Shown: positions 1-6,745 of the stretch, one piece after another
Numbering within the stretch: the first letter of the stretch is position 1
How the letters are laid out: each line of letters begins with the position of its first letter
Assembly (NCBI GenBank): GCA_964362485.1
Contig: CAYIEX010000090.1
Coordinates: 1 to 7,088 of the forward strand
From: CAMAVK01 sp964362485
GTDB taxonomy: Archaea; Nanobdellota; Nanobdellia; Woesearchaeales; GW2011-AR9
Direction: 5' to 3'
Length of the DNA: 7,088 nt
Notes under the pieces: generated by a model
Told to the model about the DNA's origin: nothing
Database searches by the model: none
The model's input: only the letters and a program-made list of their open reading frames with translations
Made by a program: the position numbers and the translations under genes

Positions 1-198
1 GATGTAGCAATCTTTGATCGTGCTCTTACACATGATGAGATTACGGCGATTTACCAGGGCGGTCGAGGGTTTATTTTTAACCGCAATGTTGGTTCTTATA
101 ATGGTGCAACGGACCTTGTAGCTTGGTACCAACTGCATGCGGGACAAGCCATTACCGATTTATCTGGACATGAACACGATGGAATTTTAAGGACTTAG
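1..198 (+). CDS. LamG-like (concanavalin A-like) repeat protein, C-terminal fragment
   Basis: The reading frame is open from the window edge to TAG at 196-198, giving 65 residues; the start lies outside. The first residues, DVAIFDRALTHDEITAIYQG, match the last strand and helix of LamG/laminin-G-like jelly-roll domains, whose typical ending is DDVAIFDRALSxxEIxxLY. After a short linker (residues about 24-37), LVAWYQLHAGQAITDLSG followed by HEHDGIL resembles the opening of another LamG repeat (typically LVAYWxFDEGSGxxxxDSSGNGNDGTL), but the protein then ends. Such domains usually bind sugars or other ligands on secreted or surface proteins, so a surface role is likely, though no signal peptide or anchor can be seen here. 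The gene converges on the dehydrogenase and its stop overlaps the dehydrogenase stop by 4 bases. Family assignment is fairly sure; the full-length function is unknown. Confidence 0.75.
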   Translation, partial: DVAIFDRALTHDEITAIYQGGRGFIFNRNVGSYNGATDLVAWYQLHAGQAITDLSGHEHDGILRT

Positions 199-1457
199 TT
201 CCTTCCAATTCCTTTGTAGATGATTCCTTGTTTTTTTATTTCTTCTATATCTAAGCAGTTTCTTCCATCGATGATAAGTTTTACATTATTCCATTTTTTT
301 ATCGATAAAAATTGGTCGTGATTTGTGAGCACCATAACTGCTTCCGACTCGCTGAGGACTTGATCAATATCTACTAATCCTTCTTGGTTCAAATAAGGGT
401 CGCAGATTAGTAAATCGGGGTTATAAGTCTTTAAAATCTTTATTATCTCCAAAGATGGGCTCTCTCTTGTGTCACCAATATTGGCTTTATAGGAGACTCC
501 AAGGATGCCAATCTTCGTGTGTTTGAGCGGTTTACCAATTTCATTAAGTCCGGTAATTAATTTTTGCACTGTGTATTGATTCATCCCATTGTTTATTTCA
601 CGCGCGGTTTTCAAAAATACATGGTCAAAACCAACCTTACGGGCCTTGGAGATTAGATAATAAGGATCAACTGGAATGCAGTGCCCTCCTACTCCACAAC
701 CGGGATAATGGGGCATAAATGCAAATGGTTTGGTTGATGCTCCTTTGATTACTTCCATTATATCGATCCCCAGTCGGTCAAAGCACTTGGCTAATTCGTT
801 TACATAGGCAATATTAATATCTCGGAATGTGTTTTCAACAATCTTTGTTGCTTCGGCAGTTTTAAGTGTGGTCATTTCATTTATTTGCCCGTGTAAAAAA
901 GAACGGTAAAAATTCGCAGCTCGCTTGGTTCCTTCTCGTGATGTTCCACCTATGTTTCGGGGGATGTTGTATACATTCCAATGAGCATTAGCGGGGTCAA
1001 TGCGCTCCGGACAATGGATTAAGTCAAAATCTATTCCAGCAATATATCCGCTCTGTTCCAAGAGTGGTAGTACTTCCTCTTCACATACACCTGGGTTAAC
1101 TGTTGACTCCAAAATTATAATATGACCTGGTCGAATAAATTTTGTAATCTGCGTGGCAACTTTGCGAACCGGCGTGAGGTCTGGTTCCTTTTCTTCGTTT
1201 ACGGGTGTAGGTACACAGATGACTACATAATCGGAATCTTTAACCTTGCTGTAATCGGAGCTCACCTCGATGTTTACGGTTTTAATATCTTCTTCGGCCT
1301 GTTTGTCTTCAACAGGAGAAATTCTATTTTTAATCTTATCAATTTTAGTTGTATCTATTTCTATTCCGATTACTTCGTATTTTTCACTGCGTGCAATCGC
1401 ACATGCTAACGGATAACCAACGTATCCCATTCCAATTATTACTACTTTTTGTTTCAT
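195..1457 (-). CDS. Nucleotide-sugar dehydrogenase (UDP-N-acetylhexosamine 6-dehydrogenase type, WecC/WbpA/TviB-like)
   Basis: A 420-residue cytosolic enzyme expected to oxidise C6 of a UDP-sugar to a carboxylate in two NAD-dependent steps. Visible features: the Rossmann motif GMGYVG (residues 9-14); CVPTPV (81-86); ESTVNPG (117-123); CPER (149-152); the central dimerisation helix AEATKIVENTFRDINIAYVN, with the usual Lys and Asn (205, 209); the catalytic loop GVGGHCIPVDPYYL with nucleophile Cys260; and in the C-terminal domain SYKANIGDTRESPS and DGRN (397-400). The GGHCIPVDP form is typical of enzymes acting on UDP-GlcNAc, UDP-ManNAc or UDP-GalNAc. UDP-glucose dehydrogenases usually have GGSCFPKD. 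The exact substrate cannot be read from sequence. It is the last gene of the operon. Its ATG overlaps the TGA of the deacetylase gene (ATGA, 1454-1457) and has a strong GGAGGT 6 bases upstream. It presumably supplies the charged uronic acid precursor to the synthase encoded first in the operon. Confidence 0.93.
   Translation of the reverse strand: MKQKVVIIGMGYVGYPLACAIARSEKYEVIGIEIDTTKIDKIKNRISPVEDKQAEEDIKTVNIEVSSDYSKVKDSDYVVICVPTPVNEEKEPDLTPVRKVATQITKFIRPGHIIILESTVNPGVCEEEVLPLLEQSGYIAGIDFDLIHCPERIDPANAHWNVYNIPRNIGGTSREGTKRAANFYRSFLHGQINEMTTLKTAEATKIVENTFRDINIAYVNELAKCFDRLGIDIMEVIKGASTKPFAFMPHYPGCGVGGHCIPVDPYYLISKARKVGFDHVFLKTAREINNGMNQYTVQKLITGLNEIGKPLKHTKIGILGVSYKANIGDTRESPSLEIIKILKTYNPDLLICDPYLNQEGLVDIDQVLSESEAVMVLTNHDQFLSIKKWNNVKLIIDGRNCLDIEEIKKQGIIYKGIGRN
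231..246 (+). terminator. T-tract terminator candidate for the LamG gene, inside the opposing gene
   Basis: A run of seven T followed by ATTTCTTCT begins 33 bases after the LamG stop codon on the plus strand. It lies within the dehydrogenase coding region, where the complementary strand encodes the Lys-rich C-terminal stretch EEIKKQG. No hairpin is evident. It could end plus-strand transcripts in an archaeal-type system, or be a by-product of the lysine codons. Confidence 0.3.
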
Positions 1458-3034
1458 GGTTTTACCTCCGTTATCTCAAATGAATTGAATTTTACAAAGC
1501 CTTGGCTATTGTTTTTTGGGAGCCAACTTTTGAGTGCAACTCCGCCGTAGGGCGCAACTCCCGCAGCTTCCCCATTAAAGATTATAGTATCGTCAATAAG
1601 ACATTCTACGTTTTGACCTAGAACATTTGCTCCAATATGTTTGGCGCTATGTAACGAGAGATAGGGTGGAATTTTTACGCGGGTAAAGTCAATTTGCTGT
1701 CCTTCTACAATGCTCTCAAAAACAACGTACTTTTCATTGTAAATGCAGTGTGAGTACGTATCTACATTTTGAAAACGTGTAACGAGTGAAAATGAACTAT
1801 TCTGAATATCATCTATTCCTACCTTGACATTATAATCTCTTAGTAAATAAGAACCATCAAGGTACGCCAAGGTTGTTCCTAGCTCCACTGTATTGGTCAG
1901 AAGTAGACTGTCTTCGCCAAATGTAAAGTTACCCCATGTTCCGAGCCAACGGAAACCATTGCTAAAATTCTCCTGATATGGCAACGTAATTTCTTGCGAT
2001 GCGTCCATTTCGGCAAGGATATTCTCGGCAGTTGTACTTGGGTAGACTGTTATTCTCATCACAAAGTACGTATCTTTTTTCCGGTCATTGTAGTTTGTTC
2101 TAAAATCACGGTTTTTTATTGGTTTATATTGATAGAAAAACATCTTATAGAATTCTTGATAAATTTCGGCATTAATCTTATCGGCGCCTGGAAAATTATT
2201 TTCAAATTGACCAAAATCACTAAATGGTATGGCAAAAGAATGGATTTCATGGTCAAATACTGTTTCTAAATTTTCCTTTGCTTTTGCTATGTCATTATAA
2301 ATTCGTAGGCGGTACTCATTGTCAGTCTCAACTCTGTTTTCCGGCTCGATCCACATTTTATTGCCAAAGAAGCTTCCACGATCCCCTTCGGGATTTATCT
2401 TTATACGAGCATGACCTTCATAGCTATGGGATTGAATGTCCCATCGACCACTTTGCTTCATTTTGTTAAGTTCTTCTAAATTAAGATAGTAAGGGTGGTC
2501 ACTTTCAATACTATACTTTGTCACGATGAACATTACGGCGGTATAATTCAATACTTTGAGTGTATAATCAGTGAAATAATATGAGTCTTTACGTCCATCA
2601 TCGAATGTGAGCACAAACGATTTTTGGGGTAATTGTTTTTCTCCTCTCATAAACGCATACAGATCATCTAATGATACTGTTTGGTATCCCGCCTTTTTAA
2701 GAGAAAGCATGTGATCTTCAAATTGTCTGATTGTGATGTCATTTCCATTTTCATGAGGAGATATCCCATGATACACTAGAACTGGAACCGAATTAGTTGA
2801 ACCTCGACTAAACCTATTTTGATCAGCTGTTTGTTTGATTTCAGCAAAAGAGGTGACAATTCTTTCTTTATCTACTTGGTCTTGTACTTTATACCCACTT
2901 ACTACTGCACCGGTGTGCAGCATTTTACCTAGTGACGATTTTTGGTCTTCATCATAATATTTTACGAAAACTACTGAGAATAATCCTACAATAATAATCA
3001 ATCCAATAATTTCGAGTAAGATTTTTCTTGCCAT
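1454..3034 (-). CDS. Membrane-anchored polysaccharide deacetylase (PgaB/IcaB-like, CE4) with C-terminal concanavalin A-like domain
   Basis: A 526-residue protein expected to remove N- or O-acetyl groups from a polysaccharide outside the cell. Residues about 7-25 form one hydrophobic N-terminal segment after MARK, most likely a signal anchor. Then comes a linker, and the NodB-like deacetylase fold: VPVLVYHGIS (83-92), the metal/catalytic motif TFDDG (143-147, Asp145 and Asp146), AVMFIV (166-171), and QSHSYEGH with His203 and His208. The five-residue spacing of the histidines is that of PgaB/IcaB rather than the tighter HxxxH of chitin deacetylases. IHSFAIPFSDFG (about 264-275) corresponds to the later conserved AxPFG-like strand. 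Residues about 352-526 form a separate beta-rich domain (FSNGFRWLGTWG, then CLIDDTIIFNG and GGVALKSW) resembling concanavalin A-like lectin/glucanase folds, perhaps for binding the polymer. The ATG shares one base with the lyase stop (TAATG), and GAGGTG lies 11 bases upstream (3046-3051). The second domain is the less certain part. Confidence 0.9.
   Translation of the reverse strand: MARKILLEIIGLIIIVGLFSVVFVKYYDEDQKSSLGKMLHTGAVVSGYKVQDQVDKERIVTSFAEIKQTADQNRFSRGSTNSVPVLVYHGISPHENGNDITIRQFEDHMLSLKKAGYQTVSLDDLYAFMRGEKQLPQKSFVLTFDDGRKDSYYFTDYTLKVLNYTAVMFIVTKYSIESDHPYYLNLEELNKMKQSGRWDIQSHSYEGHARIKINPEGDRGSFFGNKMWIEPENRVETDNEYRLRIYNDIAKAKENLETVFDHEIHSFAIPFSDFGQFENNFPGADKINAEIYQEFYKMFFYQYKPIKNRDFRTNYNDRKKDTYFVMRITVYPSTTAENILAEMDASQEITLPYQENFSNGFRWLGTWGNFTFGEDSLLLTNTVELGTTLAYLDGSYLLRDYNVKVGIDDIQNSSFSLVTRFQNVDTYSHCIYNEKYVVFESIVEGQQIDFTRVKIPPYLSLHSAKHIGANVLGQNVECLIDDTIIFNGEAAGVAPYGGVALKSWLPKNNSQGFVKFNSFEITEVKP
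1464..1469 (-). promoter_or_regulatory. Shine-Dalgarno site of the dehydrogenase gene
   Basis: GGAGGT lies 6 bases before the ATG at 1457, inside the end of the deacetylase coding region. It supports the 1457 start and independent or coupled re-initiation at the ATGA overlap. Confidence 0.85.
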
Positions 3035-5001
3035 TATTCTCTTGCCACCTCAACTGTTTCTGTTTCTTCTGCTAGATTAGTAATTTCTATCGAATAAGAT
3101 TGGTCAATGGTATTGATGTTAAGTGAAATATGTTCTCTTTGTAGTATTACTTCTCCTTGTGGAACATTTTTACCAATTCCAATAAGCGTGACAAAAGTAG
3201 TGTTCGTATCTTGGATTGAATAGGAAATTTGAGTGCAGGGATATTCAATTTTATAGACAGAGGAACACCACCCTTCATAAGGAGATGTGATCCCATTTGC
3301 TATTTTTGGATCATGAATTGGTTTAATTTCAATAATACTGCCCTGTTGTTCCTTCGTTTTATTATTATGTAATATTATGGCTCCATCTCTTTTTTCGTAG
3401 CTTACAGTATTACTAACGTGAAAGAGCTGGGTATAGTTATGGTTTTCTTGGGATGTTAGTAGGTCGATAATTGCGATTGTGTCATGTTCTAGTAATATTA
3501 TTGTTCGCTTATGCGTTACGCCAGCATAGAGTTCATGCTTTGCTGATTGATAGGTATACCATTCACCTTCTTGGAACAGCCCTTCTTGGGCCGAGCCGGG
3601 TTGCTGATTTTGATTATCAACTAAAACAGTATTATGTGATTTTGTGCCTTCAAAATACAGCCCTTTTTCATCTCGGTCGTAAGTATAAAGACCGGAGTCG
3701 ATGAGCAGCGGTTCACCGTTACTATAAAGATGGAAACTAAGTGCGTCAAGATCACTGTGGCTTGTACGGTAGGGCCCATAATCAAAATAGAGATAGGTTT
3801 CGTTTATCAGTGCCCTAGTTTCACCCCATCCTGAGCGCATGATGGTTTGACCTGCGATGGGAAATTGGATACTTTTCTTTGTTGGTCTAGATCCTTGCTT
3901 CCCTTCTGTAATAATATACAGGAATTCAGGATGTGTTGTGGCCATTTCATGGTACTCCTCTTTATTAGCAACTTTAGCTGATAGAGATGCGCCAATGGTT
4001 GGTATGGTGCTGTCTGGCTGCAAGATGTAGGTTCCGTAGTGAATCATCTGTTCAATCTTTTGAGAAAAATCTTTGCTCATGGGTAAATTATATTTTTGGG
4101 TGTAGTGATAGATGTTCCAATAAAAACGAAGAACATAAAAATGATAGTAGGGGGAATTTTCAACGAGTGCTCCATCGTTATCTACTAGTTCATTAAGACC
4201 ATTTTCAAGTCTTTCTTGACCTACTCGTTGCCATGTAGGTGCATTTTTCAAATCTGGAAAATTATGACCCAAAAGGTATAATGCTGCCGCTTCGGTAACT
4301 CCGTGGTTATCATCATGATCATAATTTTTTTCATCTACAAGAAATGCTCCATGTTTTTCGAGAGCTTCAATGATTTTTATTCCTAATCTTTCAGGAAGAG
4401 CGTTATTTTCTCGTAATTTCCACCAAATATTGATAAGGGCCATTGTACGAAATGCCGCTGTATGATGATCCCATGAATATTCTGAGCTCATTCCATTCTC
4501 AAGAAAGCTATCTAATGTACTTACTATTTTTTGTTGGTATTCTTCATTTGAGGTTGTTCTATAACTGTAGAGAAGATTGCTTAATGGGCGGAGACTGTAA
4601 AATATAAAACGCCAGTATTTCTCTTGATATGGGTCTTCCTTCCAGGTAATTTCTCCAATTTGTACTGGTTCAAATCGATCGGAGACACCATCATATCCCT
4701 CTAACATTAAGTCAGCAGTCTTCGTATTTCCTTCATCTAAGAAGGGATACATTATTTCTTTACCGTGATTTGACAAGGGATATGAAACATAAATTTGGTA
4801 ACTTTTGTTTTCTCTATATGCACATTCATCTTTTGTCCAAGGGTAAAAACAAGGATCCTGGAATTCTTCCAAAACCATGTCCACTCCATCTTTTGAAGCG
4901 TCAAGAGCATTTGCTTTGTGTTTTGCCACTCCAATAATTATCGCAATAATAACTAAGCTATATATCAAAATTTGAAATAGCGTTGAGCTTTTAGGCTTCA
5001 A
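3034..5001 (-). CDS. Membrane-anchored heparinase II/III-family polysaccharide lyase
   Basis: A 655-residue protein expected to cleave a uronic acid-containing polysaccharide by beta-elimination outside the cell. Residues about 8-25 form a hydrophobic signal anchor. Residues about 100-340 form the helical toroid typical of heparinase/alginate lyase families, with SWDHHTAAFR (176-185), DHDDNHG with the conserved Asn232-His233 pair, and ENSPYYHFYV (281-290), whose Tyr is a likely catalytic acid/base. The beta-sandwich domain follows, with FDYGPYRTSHSDLDALSF (406-423), PLLIDSGLYTYD, and TKSHNTVLVD (453-462), which is the diagnostic HNTV segment, then QLFHVS (525-530). The usual HxHxD signature reads HSDLD here, so one His is replaced by Asp. 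The start is TTG directly after the synthase stop. GGAGG 9 bases upstream supports it, and the next ATG (residue 42) would delete the membrane anchor. Polysaccharide lyases are common in alginate-type biosynthetic operons, where they trim or clear polymer. Its substrate is not known. Confidence 0.88.
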   Translation of the reverse strand: MKPKSSTLFQILIYSLVIIAIIIGVAKHKANALDASKDGVDMVLEEFQDPCFYPWTKDECAYRENKSYQIYVSYPLSNHGKEIMYPFLDEGNTKTADLMLEGYDGVSDRFEPVQIGEITWKEDPYQEKYWRFIFYSLRPLSNLLYSYRTTSNEEYQQKIVSTLDSFLENGMSSEYSWDHHTAAFRTMALINIWWKLRENNALPERLGIKIIEALEKHGAFLVDEKNYDHDDNHGVTEAAALYLLGHNFPDLKNAPTWQRVGQERLENGLNELVDNDGALVENSPYYHFYVLRFYWNIYHYTQKYNLPMSKDFSQKIEQMIHYGTYILQPDSTIPTIGASLSAKVANKEEYHEMATTHPEFLYIITEGKQGSRPTKKSIQFPIAGQTIMRSGWGETRALINETYLYFDYGPYRTSHSDLDALSFHLYSNGEPLLIDSGLYTYDRDEKGLYFEGTKSHNTVLVDNQNQQPGSAQEGLFQEGEWYTYQSAKHELYAGVTHKRTIILLEHDTIAIIDLLTSQENHNYTQLFHVSNTVSYEKRDGAIILHNNKTKEQQGSIIEIKPIHDPKIANGITSPYEGWCSSVYKIEYPCTQISYSIQDTNTTFVTLIGIGKNVPQGEVILQREHISLNINTIDQSYSIEITNLAEETETVEVARE

Positions 5002-6345
5002 TTATCCTCGCCTCCAAATGCTTTTACGGATTGTGGCGAGTGAATAATACACGAGCCATGAAAAAATCATAGTCGACATTATACTCATAACTGGGCGATA
5101 AACCCACCTATGGCAACGTGGGTTATCAAGTTTGTAGGCAATAGCATACACGGAACCAATAAAAAGGACTCCTGCTATATACAGGATTGGTGCAATGTAG
5201 TTTCCATGCCAAGGTTGATATATTAGCTGTCTAAATACGATGAATGGTGCGGTTAGCACAAATAAAATCGTAAAATAGTACCGTAACGCAGCAATGAGTG
5301 GCTTACGCCAGTAAAATCTTCCTGTAAGAAAAATGCTACGGATGAAACTTTTTTTCCAGCGAATTTGCTGATGGAGCATCTTGCCGAATGTTTCTGGAAC
5401 GTTGGTCCATACTTTTGCTGATTTGCAGTAAATTACTTTCCACTCTCGGTCGGGATAATTTTGTGACTGGACAAACCACGAGTCATGATACTTCTTTTTA
5501 ATTTTTGGACCGATGTATTTTCCACCGAGTGCGAAACTTGTCAGAGTTCTGTCCGTTGAAAATTTAAACTCTTTTCCTAAAAATGTGTCATTACTCCAGG
5601 CCGGAATATAATTGAATATTGCTGCTTTTCTAAATACAGCTAGGGGACCGGAAACACATGTTACTGCACCATAAACGCTTTCAAATGCTTTCTTGATACC
5701 GAACTGCCCATCATACCATGAGTCTTGGATTCGAGTAATAGTGTTTTTATCAGCATTTAATGCCCTTCCATGTCCACTTACAGCCCCTATTTGTTCATCG
5801 TGGATAAAAATTTCCATGATTTTACTTATCGCGGTCGGTTCTAGTATCGAATCGCTATCAGTAAAAACGTAGAATTCTCCCTTTGCAACTTTTAGGCCAT
5901 CTGCTATTGCTTTTTTCTTGCCAACATTTCTCTTTAAGTCGATTATGGTCACAAGTGGGTTAGCTTGAAATTGTAAGAGGACTTTGCTTGTCTTATCAGT
6001 ACTTGCATCGTTAATGATTATTATCTCCTTATTGGGATAATTTGAATTCAGCAATGATTTTATACACCGTTCAATCAGATGTTCTTCATTATGCACGGCT
6101 ACTACACATGACACAAATGGCTTTTTCTTCCCTGCGTTGAGCTTGTTTTTTATTATTTCTTCACTGGGGTCAACGTACCGATGAGATATAAAAAAGAGAA
6201 TGAAAATACCAAGTGTTACCAATGTGCCGTACACTAATAGGAATACATTATCGTTACGATTAAGGAAGAATTTTCCATAGAGGATTATTATTAATGCTAC
6301 GAGAATTATTATTACTGCCAAATGTTGGATTGCTTTGTGTGCCAT
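5002..6345 (-). CDS. Processive membrane glycosyltransferase family 2 (hyaluronan/chitin synthase-like)
   Basis: A 447-residue integral membrane enzyme expected to polymerise UDP-sugars on the cytosolic side and move the chain through the membrane. Two hydrophobic segments come first (about residues 5-23 and 32-54), then the GT-A domain: VSCVVAVHNEE (78-88), the NDAS Asp113, the DSD motif (163-165), CVSGPLAVFR (230-239, the acceptor-site loop, close to CxGPLGxYR of hyaluronan synthases), STDR with Asp265, and QQIRW (326-330), the hallmark of processive synthases. About three membrane segments follow (roughly 352-375, 385-404, 416-437). Between Asp265 and QQIRW there appear to be about 25 extra residues relative to hyaluronan synthases or NodC. 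Start choice: the ATG at 6345 has GGAG with a 6-base spacer. An in-frame ATG at 6399 would add 18 polar residues but has no ribosome site and overlaps the promoter candidate. It is the first gene of the operon, and its TAA abuts the next start. Polymer identity cannot be read from sequence. Confidence 0.9.
   Translation of the reverse strand: MAHKAIQHLAVIIILVALIIILYGKFFLNRNDNVFLLVYGTLVTLGIFILFFISHRYVDPSEEIIKNKLNAGKKKPFVSCVVAVHNEEHLIERCIKSLLNSNYPNKEIIIINDASTDKTSKVLLQFQANPLVTIIDLKRNVGKKKAIADGLKVAKGEFYVFTDSDSILEPTAISKIMEIFIHDEQIGAVSGHGRALNADKNTITRIQDSWYDGQFGIKKAFESVYGAVTCVSGPLAVFRKAAIFNYIPAWSNDTFLGKEFKFSTDRTLTSFALGGKYIGPKIKKKYHDSWFVQSQNYPDREWKVIYCKSAKVWTNVPETFGKMLHQQIRWKKSFIRSIFLTGRFYWRKPLIAALRYYFTILFVLTAPFIVFRQLIYQPWHGNYIAPILYIAGVLFIGSVYAIAYKLDNPRCHRWVYRPVMSIMSTMIFSWLVYYSLATIRKSIWRRG
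5011..5015 (-). promoter_or_regulatory. Shine-Dalgarno site deciding the TTG start of the lyase gene
   Basis: GGAGG sits 9 bases before the TTG at 5001-4999, within the last codons of the synthase. A second GAGG (5006-5009) is 4 bases from the start. No ATG or GTG in frame nearby would keep the N-terminal membrane segment, so TTG is taken as the true start. Confidence 0.75.
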
Positions 6346-6351
6346 GTTTAT

Positions 6352-6355
6352 CTCC
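6352..6355 (-). promoter_or_regulatory. Shine-Dalgarno site deciding the synthase start
   Basis: GGAG followed by ATAAAC and ATG (6345). The good spacing favours this start over the upstream in-frame ATG at 6399. Confidence 0.7.
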
Positions 6356-6400
6356 GCGTAGAGCTTACGCTGTTGTGGGTAGCATTGTGGTATATTCATT

Positions 6401-6408
6401 ACTATAAA
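6401..6408 (-). promoter_or_regulatory. Candidate promoter element of the polysaccharide operon
   Basis: TTTATAGT lies 55 bases upstream of the chosen synthase start. Read as an archaeal TATA box it would put the transcript start near 6380 and give a leader of about 35 bases that includes the ribosome site, although no purine-rich BRE is evident. Read as a bacterial -10 box, TATAGT (6401-6406) matches five of six consensus bases, with only a poor -35 (TGGAAT, 6424-6429) at 17-base spacing. The region is AT-rich and other TATA-like strings occur, so this is a prediction. Confidence 0.4.
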
Positions 6409-6692
6409 CAGTGTCCGACTGTTATTCCATATCTGGAGTAATAAACCTTTCTTAGATGACCTATATGAAGAATAATTTTTGGCTAAACAAATTAATTGTC
6501 GTCTTGATAATTCAAAATAAAAGGTATTTTAACAACTTTTACTCCTCTTGAAAAATATTTCATTTTTGTGTGTTTTCTATAATTGACAACAAGGATACTG
6601 CCAATATTTAATTTGGAGAAGACCTAACGTGAAGAATGATAAGGTCCAGAAAGAATTTCATCATTCAAATGTAAATTGTGAGTAGAATCATG

Positions 6693-6710
6693 AAAAGAAA
6701 AATAAATTAA
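6693..6710 (-). terminator. T-tract terminator candidate after the OMP decarboxylase-like gene
   Basis: On the minus strand an 18-base pyrimidine-rich stretch, TTAATTTATTTTTCTTTT, begins about 36 bases after the stop codon. No GC-rich hairpin precedes it, so it looks like the oligo-T terminators used by archaeal RNA polymerase rather than a bacterial intrinsic terminator. Confidence 0.45.
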
Positions 6711-6745
6711 AGTTAAAGTGGGGACTATATCAACTATAATGCTGA

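Larger units (their letters stand above)
6346..6745. other. AT-rich intergenic region of about 400 bases
   Basis: It separates the OMP decarboxylase-like gene from the polysaccharide operon. On the minus strand it holds the T-tract terminator candidate near its upstream end and the operon promoter candidate near its downstream end. No open frame of credible size exists on either strand. Short frames with partial start signals occur: plus strand GTG at 6629 (18 codons, GGAG 10 bases upstream), minus strand ATG at 6563 (23 codons, no ribosome site), and minus strand TTG after AGGAG near 6535 (7 codons). None is convincing. No tRNA, rRNA, insertion sequence or CRISPR repeat was recognised by eye. 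Confidence 0.6.

Noticed and set aside
196..198. TAG stop of the LamG gene as a read-through or pyrrolysine codon
   Set aside because: Continuing in frame gives only six residues (FLPIPL) before another TAG, and nothing resembling the rest of a LamG repeat.
1122..1409. Plus-strand open frame opposite the dehydrogenase
   Set aside because: It is a mirror of a well-conserved gene, with low-complexity Phe/Tyr-rich translation and no ribosome site. The other plus-strand frames at 1994-2469, 3471-3704 and 3987-4196 were dropped for the same kind of reason.
6346..6399. Upstream ATG at 6399 as the synthase start
   Set aside because: It has no ribosome site, overlaps the promoter candidate and adds a polar tail before the first membrane segment. 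The ATG at 6345 has GGAG at good spacing.
6492..6563. Minus-strand 23-codon ATG frame upstream of the operon
   Set aside because: No Shine-Dalgarno sequence and no family resemblance; a chance frame in AT-rich DNA is more likely.
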